A stretch of DNA of 64,000 nucleotides from CAYGZL01 sp964354345 (GTDB lineage Bacteria; Chloroflexota; Anaerolineae; Anaerolineales; UBA4823), in the NCBI GenBank assembly GCA_964354345.1, contig CAYGZL010000023.1, forward strand, positions 73,207 through 137,206, read 5' to 3'. Shown one piece after another: positions 1 to 9,434 of this stretch; position 1 is the first letter of the stretch, and the number at the start of each line of letters is the position of its first letter. A program made the position numbers and the translations under genes. The notes beneath the pieces were generated by a model. That model did no database searches. It was given only the letters and a program-made list of their open reading frames with translations, and had not been told where the DNA came from.

Positions 1-66
1 AGTATTTCTACGACTGATTGGCCACAGACGTTGACCGACACCACCAGCAAATAAAACGGCATACAT
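1..66 (-). CDS. Mannose-1-phosphate guanylyltransferase, N-terminal fragment
   Basis: Only the first 22 codons lie in the window; the gene continues past base 1. They contain AGGVGQRLWPISR, the GGxGxRLWPxSR nucleotide-binding signature of enzymes that make GDP-mannose from mannose-1-phosphate and GTP (ManC/GMP family). A Shine-Dalgarno stretch GGAAAGGAG precedes the ATG on the minus strand at about 72-80. It is the last visible gene of the polysaccharide operon, 82 bases after the glycosyltransferase ending at 149, so it probably supplies GDP-mannose to the upstream enzymes. The family call rests on the signature alone; bifunctional forms with an isomerase domain cannot be excluded. Confidence 0.75.
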   Translation of the reverse strand, partial: MYAVLFAGGVGQRLWPISRRNT

Positions 67-148
67 AGGGCTCTCCTTTCCAGACAGTTATTGTTGATTT
101 GTCAAGGCTAGGTGATCGTAGGAATTATTGGTGGTATCGTGACAAGAT

Positions 149-1291
149 TTACCCAAGGATTTCTTTGTATACTTGTTCAACCTGTGAAACCATTAATTGT
201 TCGCTGTAATCTATGGATTTAAGGGACGCCTGGTGGCCCATCCGTAGGGCTAACTCAGGATCAGATAATAGTTGTTGAATGGCGTCCTTCAGAGCGGATA
301 TTGAATTGGGTGGGACTACAAAACCATTGACTCCATTATCAATCAAATCCGCATTTTCACCAACATTGGTAACGATACTTGGCAGACCTGCCGCCAGGCT
401 TTCGAGAATAGCGATCGGCATCGCTTCGTGACGCGAAGGCAAGATAAATATATCGCTGGCGTTAAGGTATTCAGGGACATTGCTTTGGAAACCCAAAAAG
501 ATGACCTGATGTTCCAATTTTAGAAGGTTTGCTTTCTGACGTAGAAAATCTTCTTGCGGACCACTGCCAATTAACCAAATTTGAAATGCCGGTACATTTC
601 GATTATTCAATTGTCCCGCTGCATCCAATAATAAATCCAGACCCTTATCTTCAACTAACCGACCAACGAAAGTGATTACCACCATATTATCTGGGACATT
701 ATACCTGGCGCGAAGGGTGCCTCTATCGCCAAGACCCTTGTATGCCTCCAGGTTAACCCCATTGCGGATGACGATTGAGCGTTGACCTGGAGAAAGATTC
801 TTATTAACACACTCCTCCCGAACCAGGCGTGAGACATAAATTAACCGCTCAGTCCAGGTATGATTGAGCAGGCGATCAAGGTTGATATAAAGAAATCGAC
901 CGGTTGAAGCACGGAAATACCGTTGGTGGCCGTAATATTGGGTCGCTGGGAAGTGGACAGTGACAATAGATGGTATACCCAGCCTATGCGCGGCCAAACG
1001 AGCGGGAATGGCGGCGGCTGGACTGTGAACATGAACCAAATCGATCTGCTCACTGCGAAACACTTTCAGTAATTGCCGATACGCACGCAAATCGAGAGGT
1101 TTAATTGTCGGAAAAGGCATTAATTTAACGTTTAAGGCTGCGGCATTCGTTGAAAAGCGGTCAGAGATTGGAGCAACAATCACGTATTGATATGATGCGT
1201 GGTCAATATGCCGGAACAACGACAGAAGGTGGCTTTCCACGCCCCCGAAATCGAGTTGACGGTCATAAATAATCGCTACATTCTTGGTCAT
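149..1291 (-). CDS. GT4-family glycosyltransferase
   Basis: This 380-residue protein has the two-Rossmann GT-B layout of family GT4. The N-terminal half has the glycine-rich acceptor loop (FGGVESH, about residues 15-21) and the HVHSP segment. The C-terminal half has FVGRLVEDKGLD and the EAMPIAILE stretch, an E-x7-E retaining-transferase signature that binds the nucleotide-sugar. There is no signal peptide, so it should act at the cytoplasmic membrane face. It lies 7 bases after the GT2 gene at 1299-2246 and before the GDP-mannose pyrophosphorylase, so a mannosyltransferase role is a reasonable guess. Donor and linkage cannot be read from sequence. Confidence 0.9.
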   Translation of the reverse strand: MTKNVAIIYDRQLDFGGVESHLLSLFRHIDHASYQYVIVAPISDRFSTNAAALNVKLMPFPTIKPLDLRAYRQLLKVFRSEQIDLVHVHSPAAAIPARLAAHRLGIPSIVTVHFPATQYYGHQRYFRASTGRFLYINLDRLLNHTWTERLIYVSRLVREECVNKNLSPGQRSIVIRNGVNLEAYKGLGDRGTLRARYNVPDNMVVITFVGRLVEDKGLDLLLDAAGQLNNRNVPAFQIWLIGSGPQEDFLRQKANLLKLEHQVIFLGFQSNVPEYLNASDIFILPSRHEAMPIAILESLAAGLPSIVTNVGENADLIDNGVNGFVVPPNSISALKDAIQQLLSDPELALRMGHQASLKSIDYSEQLMVSQVEQVYKEILG

Positions 1292-1298
1292 ACGTCCT

Positions 1299-2246
1299 TC
1301 AAATCCTGGATGACGCGGGTTGAATCAGGTAAGGATTGCCGTTTGATTGTTCTGCCCAGGCTCGTCCCGGTTTTCCTAATGCAAGATACAGCCACAACCA
1401 GCGTAACCGGAGTGGGGTGAGACGCCATGATTGCCAGGCATACGCGCGGGCTTCGGGAAGTTGGTTCGCCCAAAAAGCGCAGTCAGCTGCCCGGTAATAG
1501 CAATTTGTCATGGCTTCAGTTTTACTCGTGCGAAACTCATCCGGTAATTCGGGCTGAGCGAAAAAGCGTTGGTAAACTTTGATTAACTCCTGAGCGAATT
1601 GACCCAGGCGGGAGACTGATTTTGCATCATTGTGGATCCGTAATCCTGCCAGGCGCACAGGCAACCAGATAACCCTCGAGGTAATCCCGGCGCGCAGCCA
1701 GTAATCGAAATCCATTACGAAATGCAATGACTCATCCAGGTACCCGATCTGTTCAAGTACTTTACGCCGCAGAAAGACGGCTGGTTGGGGAATATAGTTG
1801 ATTGTTGAACGAACCAGCTTCATAAAGTTGAACGGTTGTGTTGGATAAGATTGGAGTCGTTGAGATTTTTTATCGATATAGTCACAATTCCCGTAGAGTA
1901 TATCGACCTCAGGCTGTTCTAAAAAGAAACGGGCGACCTCTTGCAACGCACCAGGGTAATAAATATCGTCAGAGTTCAACCACGCCAGGATTTCACCACA
2001 GGCATTTTGCCAACCCTGGTTAATCGCCGAAGATTGGCCATTATCTGGCGCGGATATCCAGTAAAAGCGTTTACCATAATATTTTAACACTTCGCGGGTG
2101 GTATCAGTCGATCCACCATCTATTACCTGGTATTCCAATGCCGGGTAATCCTGACCCAGTACCGATTCAATTGTTTCCGCGATAAAATCTCCCTGGTTGA
2201 AGGATGGAGTTACCACAGAAATCGTCGGCAATACCTGGTCAATCAT
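1299..2246 (-). CDS. GT2-family glycosyltransferase
   Basis: The 315-residue protein is a GT-A fold family 2 transferase. It starts with ISVVTPSFNQGDFI, followed by VIDGGSTD (nucleotide binding) near residue 40 and WLNSDD near residue 90, the DxD metal site for the UDP/GDP-sugar. No membrane helices are seen, unlike processive synthases, so it probably adds a single sugar to a lipid-linked acceptor. It shares almost the same signature wording with the genes at 6939-9425 (C-terminal half) and 9435-10505, which suggests paralogues from local duplication. It sits 5 bases after the membrane transferase gene. Specificity is unknown. Confidence 0.9.
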   Translation of the reverse strand: MIDQVLPTISVVTPSFNQGDFIAETIESVLGQDYPALEYQVIDGGSTDTTREVLKYYGKRFYWISAPDNGQSSAINQGWQNACGEILAWLNSDDIYYPGALQEVARFFLEQPEVDILYGNCDYIDKKSQRLQSYPTQPFNFMKLVRSTINYIPQPAVFLRRKVLEQIGYLDESLHFVMDFDYWLRAGITSRVIWLPVRLAGLRIHNDAKSVSRLGQFAQELIKVYQRFFAQPELPDEFRTSKTEAMTNCYYRAADCAFWANQLPEARAYAWQSWRLTPLRLRWLWLYLALGKPGRAWAEQSNGNPYLIQPASSRI

Positions 2247-2251
2247 GGGTA

Positions 2252-4729
2252 TTATTCTTCCAGTGTCATCTTCTGGATCAGGATCAACAGTGGTCGGGTG
2301 TCCCCATTCGGTAATTTTTGGATCGTCGCCAAATCAGCTGAGCTCAAGCGAAACTCATTTAAACCATATTGTAGTTCTAGTGGGATAACCAGGCGATTCA
2401 GTAGCGAATCTGCAGGTCCAATAAAGTGATACTGTTCTATGCGACGACCCTCTACTAAGAAATTATAAGACTGCCGCCGGAAGAATTTAAACGTGAGTGT
2501 CCGGTCCGGTGAAACCTTAGAGGGTCCAGGAGACGCCTCGATCACCAGTAGGACTGTCCGTTCCTTTTCTGACCAGAGAAAGCCACGCAAGCCCTGCATA
2601 TCTCCCTCCCCGAGCCATAAGAGTCCATTGGCGCTGACAGTTTCAATTTCCCAGCTGGAGGATTTAAGTTCTAAAATACCGACCTGACCAACCAGGCCAG
2701 GCGCGATTGTCATCAGGTGGTGGGCGTCGGTTATGCCGAGGATAATCCTTTCTTGCTCTGGATCAGGTATACAGGCTGCGGTCGGGCAATGTCGATAAAG
2801 TGTCCAGCCATCAACCTGATCGAGTAATTCAAGCTCTCGGGGTTGTTGTAAGAAGGGACGTTGGCGCGGCTCAACGAGCAGATAATCAATTGCTTGAGCG
2901 CTTAACCACTCCAGGTCAATCGTTATAGATTGTGGATCGGTGGGGAGGAGGATCCGCTGGAAGTTCGCTCCAAACAGAGGATAATCCCAGGCATCTTCAC
3001 TCAGTCGGGTAGCCAGGCGTGCGTTAGCCGGCACATTTCTCTCGACCATATTAAGGACGGGTAACATGGCGCGGTTGTTTAGTGTGCGCGCCTCGGAATA
3101 AGTCTTACCCCATACTGCATTTTCACCGACAAGTGGTCGTGAGCCATTCAACAGGAAGGTCCAAACCAGGATCCAGATAGCAGCCAGGCTGATTACCCAA
3201 CGCCAAAGCCATGATCTCCGGCTAAGCGGATACCATGAATAAAGCAATGGTGCACTCAGCGTAGCAGCCAGGACAAAATATCGGCCTCGATAAGGTGTCC
3301 ATAAAGAAAACGCACTTAACACAACAGCAAAGCTCAACACCAGTAACACCAGTCCAAGCCGGAATGGTTCTTTTCTGAGTAGACCCTGGTAAGCCTGGTA
3401 TACCAGAGCAGTGGTAATAAATATAAAACCGAGAATGCCGAACCAGGCAATATCTTCATGGACACCACCAGTTGACCCGAGTATGAAATGTAACTGTTGC
3501 CGCCATTCGACACCTTGAGAATCGGATAAGACTGGGAGACGATGCAGGATGAAATTGGCAGCCTTGGTGCGCAAAATGGATAGAGGCTCTCCTAATGGGG
3601 GCGGGAGACCAGTTGGATCGAAAAACTGGTTGGCGTAGAGGCCGAGATTTTTCACAGTCATTTCAATCCGTGAGACTGGCAGGTTGATGAGATCATTGGT
3701 CCATTGGGAGACCGAGAAGGGATTATGGTAGAAAAGGGTATTTTGCGCATAGCCGAATATACCCACCAGAATAAAAGAGAATGATCCGATTAGCCCCCAA
3801 CGCGCCAGGATTCTCCCGGTAGATTTCCTGTTCAATCCATAGATAAGCAAGAGTACCAGCACCAAACCCGGTAAGATCAGCAGAGTAGTTGATTTTGTCC
3901 CGATGGCTAAAGCGAGACCCAAACCTGAAAGCGCCAGGTAAGGGATATGGTTTTCTCTGTAACCCAGGTAAAGCAGGTAGATACTGCTAATAAAGAAGGC
4001 GCTGGCTGTCAGGTCGTTCATAGTAGTGACCGACTGCAAAGCGATCTCAGGGAAAGTGGACCACAGCAGTGCAGCGAATATGCTCTGTTTGCGAGAAGCG
4101 CCCAGGAGACGCGCCAGTCCATAGATAGCAAAGGAACTTACCAACCAGGCTGTCCATTGGATCATCCCACTGAGCCGGTCTGAGCGAAGGAAAATTGTGG
4201 TCCATAGGATACCCAATTCAGCATTGATTGGGAAAGTTGTTTGGCGCGGGTTCGGAGTCACCCAAGGAGCAAGGCTGCCATGCTGCATCCAGTAACCAAC
4301 CCGGGATAGGTGATAAGTCATACTATCAAAGTTGTTTTGCGGATATTGGATACTCAGAATTGCACCAACCAAATAAACCACACCAACTATGGTGGCCATT
4401 AACAACAGATCAGGACAGGTTTTCAGACCAGGCCAACCACTTTTCAGTGAGGATAATATATTTCTAAAATGTTTAAACAGGTCTGGTCGGTTATTTCTCC
4501 GCCAGACGAACCAGGCTATCCCACAGAAGATAAAATGGGCAGCCAAATAGAAGGCCGGGTAGATCAGATGGAACAAACTGGCCAATTCGCTGATGAGAAC
4601 AATTTCCGCATATGCGATGAGAAACAGGCCAATAATATAAACAGTCTTATGCTGGATTTTTAGTTGAGCATTCACCAATATGGCAAAGCTCAGGGTTAAT
4701 CCCAGCGCGAGTGGAAATAATAACGCCAT
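2252..4729 (-). CDS. Polytopic membrane glycosyltransferase-like protein (GT39/ArnT-like)
   Basis: This 825-residue protein has about ten to twelve hydrophobic helices in its first 530 residues and a soluble C-terminal part of roughly 290 residues. The first extracytoplasmic loop carries NNFDSMTYHLSRVGYWMQHG; the Asp followed by a Tyr/His cluster resembles the catalytic loop of GT-C enzymes such as protein O-mannosyltransferases and ArnT, which use polyprenyl-phosphate sugars on the outer membrane face. It lies inside the polysaccharide operon, 8 bases after the 4738-5676 gene. It may decorate the polymer after export or act on membrane lipids. The fold assignment is likely; the substrate is unknown. 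Confidence 0.7.
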   Translation of the reverse strand: MALLFPLALGLTLSFAILVNAQLKIQHKTVYIIGLFLIAYAEIVLISELASLFHLIYPAFYLAAHFIFCGIAWFVWRRNNRPDLFKHFRNILSSLKSGWPGLKTCPDLLLMATIVGVVYLVGAILSIQYPQNNFDSMTYHLSRVGYWMQHGSLAPWVTPNPRQTTFPINAELGILWTTIFLRSDRLSGMIQWTAWLVSSFAIYGLARLLGASRKQSIFAALLWSTFPEIALQSVTTMNDLTASAFFISSIYLLYLGYRENHIPYLALSGLGLALAIGTKSTTLLILPGLVLVLLLIYGLNRKSTGRILARWGLIGSFSFILVGIFGYAQNTLFYHNPFSVSQWTNDLINLPVSRIEMTVKNLGLYANQFFDPTGLPPPLGEPLSILRTKAANFILHRLPVLSDSQGVEWRQQLHFILGSTGGVHEDIAWFGILGFIFITTALVYQAYQGLLRKEPFRLGLVLLVLSFAVVLSAFSLWTPYRGRYFVLAATLSAPLLYSWYPLSRRSWLWRWVISLAAIWILVWTFLLNGSRPLVGENAVWGKTYSEARTLNNRAMLPVLNMVERNVPANARLATRLSEDAWDYPLFGANFQRILLPTDPQSITIDLEWLSAQAIDYLLVEPRQRPFLQQPRELELLDQVDGWTLYRHCPTAACIPDPEQERIILGITDAHHLMTIAPGLVGQVGILELKSSSWEIETVSANGLLWLGEGDMQGLRGFLWSEKERTVLLVIEASPGPSKVSPDRTLTFKFFRRQSYNFLVEGRRIEQYHFIGPADSLLNRLVIPLELQYGLNEFRLSSADLATIQKLPNGDTRPLLILIQKMTLEE

Positions 4730-4737
4730 CGAACTAA

Positions 4738-5676
4738 TTATAACGAAAAGAATCGCAAGACTTTTCTCAATATTCGATCCCGAAACCAGGGAAAAATATT
4801 GATATTGAGTACAACATCTGGTCCGATGAGAATAGCTAATAAGGTGTGCCAGAATGATTTAGCCCATTTCCGGATTTGCCAATTACCCTGGGCTATTTCC
4901 AACTGGCGATAGGCTCTGCCGGTGCGGTCGAATGTGTATTTTGCCAGGGATATCCATAATTTCCAGGTTTTCGGCGAGTACCAAGGCTCCCATTGGAAAC
5001 GGCTGAATTGTATAGCCAACCGTTTTTCTTCCGGGCTGGACAATATCGGATCTCCGGAAATTAAACGACAAGCCACTATTGGATGGTCAATAATAACCGC
5101 GGGTCCATCCCTGGTAATGGTGACCAATAGCTCATATGGAAACCAGGCTGAGGGTAGGTGACCGTTGGATTGAGTATACTTTTTAGCGGATGAGACGCGA
5201 AGTACACAAGCTGGTAAGGGAGGCGCCGGATTGACCCAAATCTGTAACAGCCTTTGGTGATTGGTATATTTTCCGGGATGGAGAATACCGGATACCTGAC
5301 CATCCGAATCGAGTAACCAGGTACGTCCGATAGCGACCGAAGATTGAGGTGATCGTATCAGAGACTGAGTAGCTTCATCCAGCCTACCAGGCACCACCTG
5401 ATCGCCAGCGAAAAGAAAGATCAGGAAAGGTGTTTGGGCTTTCTGGAAACTCTCCCGAATCACAGCTTGAATTCCTCCTTCGGGATATGTGTTCACCCTC
5501 TGAAATCGATCCTGTAGATCTAAAAACTCCTCGCTGGACTCACCCAACCATGCCAACCAGATTTCTATAATGATCGAGCCAGCCTGGTCGAGACTGGTTA
5601 GCGTTGTATTGATCAGAGCCAGGGCCTGTCCAGGTGAACCGATCACAATAATAGTAATGATAGGCGATACAGACAT
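4738..5676 (-). CDS. Divergent GT2-like glycosyltransferase
   Basis: The 312-residue protein starts with IITIIVIGSPGQ, a GT-A-like first strand. The usual DGGSTD motif is not recognisable, and the metal-binding NSDD is replaced by FAGDQ near residue 90. The C-terminal portion contains several Trp-rich amphipathic stretches and ends in a basic, hydrophobic tail, suggesting membrane association. It lies between two clear transferases, 1 base after the gene at 5678-6913, so it was kept in the operon. It is probably a transferase with altered donor binding, or one that has lost catalysis. Family membership is inferred from overall pattern and context only. Confidence 0.6.
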   Translation of the reverse strand: MSVSPIITIIVIGSPGQALALINTTLTSLDQAGSIIIEIWLAWLGESSEEFLDLQDRFQRVNTYPEGGIQAVIRESFQKAQTPFLIFLFAGDQVVPGRLDEATQSLIRSPQSSVAIGRTWLLDSDGQVSGILHPGKYTNHQRLLQIWVNPAPPLPACVLRVSSAKKYTQSNGHLPSAWFPYELLVTITRDGPAVIIDHPIVACRLISGDPILSSPEEKRLAIQFSRFQWEPWYSPKTWKLWISLAKYTFDRTGRAYRQLEIAQGNWQIRKWAKSFWHTLLAILIGPDVVLNINIFPWFRDRILRKVLRFFSL

Positions 5677-5677
5677 G

Positions 5678-6913
5678 TCAGTGCAATACCGGTGTACTTT
5701 GGTTTGCTAGATGATGTAAAGCTCGCAGGATGTTAAGTGAAAAATCTGTCCAGGAAAATTTTGTGGACTGAACACGCCCGCGTTTGATCAATTCTTCTCT
5801 CAGGGCAGGCTGGGTAAGCAGGCGAAGGATCGCTTCCGCCAAAGCTGAAGGGTCGGTAGGATCAATAAAGAGCGCTGCGTCTCCAGCAATTTCGGGTAAG
5901 CTGGTGACATTACTACAGATTACTGGACAACCGCTATTCATTGCCTCCAGTACTGGCATTCCAAACCCTTCAAACAGGGAGGGGAAGACTAACGCGGTTG
6001 CACCTTGATAAAGTGCCGGTAGCTCTTTGAAAGGGCGATAACCGAGAAAGCAAACTTGGTCTTGAAGATGGTATTCTTGTACCAATTTGAGTAACTCAGG
6101 ATGAGCTTCCTTGGCTACGCCGGTGCAAACTAATTTGATGGGAGGAATGTTGGGTTCTCTTGATCCTGACAGGCTATCTGAAGTGAAGTTGTGATTAATT
6201 ATTCGTAACGCCTCCAGAATCAGGCGGTGATTTTTATGCGGCCAGGTATTTGCCGGATAGAATAAGTAATTACCTGTTACCAATCCATACCTGGCTAAAA
6301 TAGCGTTATGAGATGTGGGTGGCTTGGAAAAGATCGGATGAATACCGTGATAAACAACACTGACTTTGTCAGGCGGGATTCGCATTCGTTCGATCAATGT
6401 CTGGCGGGTGAATTCTGAATTGGCACAAAGATGATCTGCATGCTGGAACGAGGTTTTGTAATCTCGTACACGGTTCGCCAGCTCTTCAGGCGTGAAGAAC
6501 TGGGGATAGTATTCATGTTGGATATCATGAACCATCAATAAGTTCTTCAATGGATACAAGTCAGGAGAGAGGATCCCTGAAGGGGATAAGGCGATGGTGG
6601 CGTTTGTGCGCCGACCCTGGATCCATACATCCTGCTGGGCTCGTGACAGGTGGCGCCCCAGGGATGATTTAAGTGCCATTACTAATTTCGATAAATAATA
6701 GCCAGGACCATCGCAGGTAACCAACCGGAAGTTTGGGTGGCCGCGCAAATCAAAATCGTAGCGGGTTACCGAGGGTAGGAGTACCGTAAATTCATTCAGT
6801 CCATCTAATTTCAGCGTGGTATCGATGAAAGCGCGCGCAGAAACCTCGATGCCTCCGGTGTAACCTGGAATCATCCACCGCAAGTCAATTAAGATGTGAG
6901 TAGCTTTTACCAT
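5678..6913 (-). CDS. GT4-family glycosyltransferase, mannosyltransferase type
   Basis: At 411 residues this is a full GT-B enzyme. The N-terminus LIDLRWMIPGYTGGIEVSAR carries the glycine acceptor loop, HDIQHEYYPQFF follows mid-protein, and YPANTWPHKNH begins the donor domain. The E-x7-E site is present as EGFGMPVLE. The HDIQHEYYPxFF and PHKNH wording is typical of bacterial mannosyltransferase-type GT4 proteins and is shared with the first half of the neighbouring 828-residue protein, so the two are probably paralogues. It should transfer a hexose, plausibly mannose, to a lipid-linked oligosaccharide in the cytoplasm. Confidence 0.9.
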   Translation of the reverse strand: MVKATHILIDLRWMIPGYTGGIEVSARAFIDTTLKLDGLNEFTVLLPSVTRYDFDLRGHPNFRLVTCDGPGYYLSKLVMALKSSLGRHLSRAQQDVWIQGRRTNATIALSPSGILSPDLYPLKNLLMVHDIQHEYYPQFFTPEELANRVRDYKTSFQHADHLCANSEFTRQTLIERMRIPPDKVSVVYHGIHPIFSKPPTSHNAILARYGLVTGNYLFYPANTWPHKNHRLILEALRIINHNFTSDSLSGSREPNIPPIKLVCTGVAKEAHPELLKLVQEYHLQDQVCFLGYRPFKELPALYQGATALVFPSLFEGFGMPVLEAMNSGCPVICSNVTSLPEIAGDAALFIDPTDPSALAEAILRLLTQPALREELIKRGRVQSTKFSWTDFSLNILRALHHLANQSTPVLH

Positions 6914-6938
6914 AAATTATTTCGGCAAAGCATTACGT

Positions 6939-9425
6939 TCAGGAGAGCGGGTCATATTCCGCAAATAGATTGGTGTCGGTGACACGCATTGTACAATAAC
7001 GACCCTTAACATCGCGTTGGGCGGTGCTAAACCTGAACAGGATTCGCTGACCGGTTTCAGCCGGGACTTCCAGGAGGATTTCCTGCCCGGCTCGAAGAGT
7101 CTGGTGGCTGACAGGCCCTTCTTCAACATGAATTGACAATGTCGTATCCGTTGCAGGTATGCCGGCCAGATACAGAACCTGACCCAGATTTTTTCTCTTA
7201 ATATAAAACTGAACAACTGGCCCCAGCCAGTTATCTGGCCAAACACCAAAGACCGGTCGCCGGGGATTCACCTGGTAACGCTTGGCGCGAAACCGGCGTA
7301 CCAAAGGGCGTGTAAAACCAAATAGAAATTTCATTTGGTGCGTCAGCCAGGAGCGCAGGCTGCGCAATCCAAGTCTGAGTTGCTGGTGGAGAGGTTTTCC
7401 TGTAAAGTCCTTCCGTAAGTAATCCTGATTATAGATCAGATAATGGCACCTGGTAACAAGTTTATATAGTCCAGGAATATGGCGTAACACACGCGTGTAC
7501 CAGGTATTTTTCTCCCATAAGCGGTGATACCATAAACCCTGAAAATAGCTAAAGTGCACATAACCCGCCCATTTTCGACAAACCTGGAATGCCTCCCGGT
7601 AAATTTTCTCCCGCGCCGAAATGGTTTTTGTTTCAGGATAAATGCGTGAGTTGGCCAGGTATTCTGGCACGAAGACTATTCTTCCACCCAGGCGGTCTAT
7701 GCGGAGCCAATATTCGAAATCCATCGAATAGTGGAGTTGATCATCCATAGGACCACATACCTCAGCTATATGTGTTTTCCAGAAGGCAGCCGGTTGGCAG
7801 ATACAGTTATCCTGTATTAAACGCTGAAAAGAGTATTTTGCTGTGTTATATTCTCCGATGATGCGGTCGTTATCATCTATGTAATATGCTTTTCCATATA
7901 CCAGATCGTATCCGGGATATTCAAGAAAAATGTTAACAACTTTCTCAATTGCTCCGGGAAGCAATGTGTCATCTGAATTAAGAAAGCACCGAATTGAACC
8001 GTGTGAGCGTGCAAAACCTTTATTGACTGCATCGGTTTGACCGTGGTCTTTTTCCGACACCCATCGGATGCGATCTCCGTAGGATTTTAAAATATCAACT
8101 GACTCATCGGTTGAACCACCATCAATAACAAAATACTCAATGCGCGGGTAAGATTGGGTTAATACGCTCTCGATCGTACGCTTTAAGAAGCGACCCTGAT
8201 TGAATGAAGGCGTGACAACCGTCACCAGGGGTAACTCCTCAGCCGGGCGGGGTGTTCTACTGCGTTCGAAAACTCTTTGGCAGGCGTGATACAAATTTTG
8301 TGCAGATTGCTCCCAGGAATAATTTCTCAAGCGCGCCCGACCTCGTTCTGCTAAAATTGTACGATGCTCTGGCTCCTGGTAGATCCGCTTCATTAACGCA
8401 CTCATGGAGTTAATGTCGGTTGGATCGCAGCTTAATACAGCCTCACCGCCGACCTCAGGCAATGCAGTGGTATTACTGCACAGGACCGGTGTACCTGCCG
8501 AAAAGGCTTCTAATAGTGGTTGACCGAAGCCCTCGTATAATGAAAAAAATATCAGCGCCTCGGCTTTTTTGTACAAATAATAGACAACCGATGGCCGAAC
8601 AAAACCAAGGTGACGAATCGGTAGTGAAGCGTAGTCAGCTTGAAGTTCCTGCCAACCTTCTGGATGACCGGTGAGGACAAATTCAATCTTAGCGCCTGTT
8701 TCCCTTAAAAATTTTTCAAACGCCTGGAATATCCGGCGGTGATTTTTATGCGGCCATAAGTTCGCCGGATAATAGAAAAAACGTCCTGTCGGGACAAGGG
8801 TTTTTTCCTCAGGCTTTAAATCCAGATCAATTGTTGTCAGTTTAGATAAATTCAAAGCAGGCGGCATGAGGAAAATATCTGGGCAGTGTTCAACACCAGG
8901 CCACTCAGGGGATTGGTGATGGTCGATGATCGTCTGGCGGGTGTATTCGGTGTTCGTTGCGATCGCGCCTGCGTAAGTCATCGCCTGGTTGAATGTATCC
9001 CGACGCTCTTGTAATATCTCAGGTGGGAAAAATTCGGGGAGATATTCATGCTGTAAATCGGGAATAAGGAAAATTTGCCTCGAACGAGCGAACCCTAATG
9101 TATCTTTTACCGGGAATCCGCGAAAAAGGACATCAACTTTCTCTTTCCATAATATTTCTTCCATCTCGATAAAGAAAGACTCTGTTGGTAGACTATAAAG
9201 ATGAAAGTGTTGATTAACATTGGTCGCAACAGATTGATCTGTTTGGCGAGTCTGGTCTTGTTGAATTTGGACACAGATTAAACTACGATTGAAGATTGTA
9301 CAAAAAATATAATAATCATCTTCCGGATGAAGGCGGAACATGGCTTCACAGACACCCTTAATCTGAAGCGGAACACCTCCGCTTGATCCGAGCGTCACAT
9401 ACCGGAGATCAATACCAATTTTCAT
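6939..9425 (-). CDS. Two-domain glycosyltransferase: GT4 fused to GT2
   Basis: The 828-residue protein joins two complete transferases. Residues 1 to about 385 are GT4: GSSGGVPLQ acceptor loop, DLQHEYLPEFF, YPANLWPHKNH, and E-x7-E as EGFGQPLLE. From about residue 400 a GT2 domain begins with VTVVTPSFNQGRF, followed by VIDGGSTDES and FLNSDD. After about residue 650 come a basic linker and a C-terminal beta-rich segment of about 100 residues with no recognised family, possibly carbohydrate-binding. A single chain could add two successive sugars to the repeat unit. The reading frame is uninterrupted across the junction, so the fusion is real in this sequence. Confidence 0.9.
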   Translation of the reverse strand: MKIGIDLRYVTLGSSGGVPLQIKGVCEAMFRLHPEDDYYIFCTIFNRSLICVQIQQDQTRQTDQSVATNVNQHFHLYSLPTESFFIEMEEILWKEKVDVLFRGFPVKDTLGFARSRQIFLIPDLQHEYLPEFFPPEILQERRDTFNQAMTYAGAIATNTEYTRQTIIDHHQSPEWPGVEHCPDIFLMPPALNLSKLTTIDLDLKPEEKTLVPTGRFFYYPANLWPHKNHRRIFQAFEKFLRETGAKIEFVLTGHPEGWQELQADYASLPIRHLGFVRPSVVYYLYKKAEALIFFSLYEGFGQPLLEAFSAGTPVLCSNTTALPEVGGEAVLSCDPTDINSMSALMKRIYQEPEHRTILAERGRARLRNYSWEQSAQNLYHACQRVFERSRTPRPAEELPLVTVVTPSFNQGRFLKRTIESVLTQSYPRIEYFVIDGGSTDESVDILKSYGDRIRWVSEKDHGQTDAVNKGFARSHGSIRCFLNSDDTLLPGAIEKVVNIFLEYPGYDLVYGKAYYIDDNDRIIGEYNTAKYSFQRLIQDNCICQPAAFWKTHIAEVCGPMDDQLHYSMDFEYWLRIDRLGGRIVFVPEYLANSRIYPETKTISAREKIYREAFQVCRKWAGYVHFSYFQGLWYHRLWEKNTWYTRVLRHIPGLYKLVTRCHYLIYNQDYLRKDFTGKPLHQQLRLGLRSLRSWLTHQMKFLFGFTRPLVRRFRAKRYQVNPRRPVFGVWPDNWLGPVVQFYIKRKNLGQVLYLAGIPATDTTLSIHVEEGPVSHQTLRAGQEILLEVPAETGQRILFRFSTAQRDVKGRYCTMRVTDTNLFAEYDPLS

Positions 9426-9434
9426 ATCTTTTTT

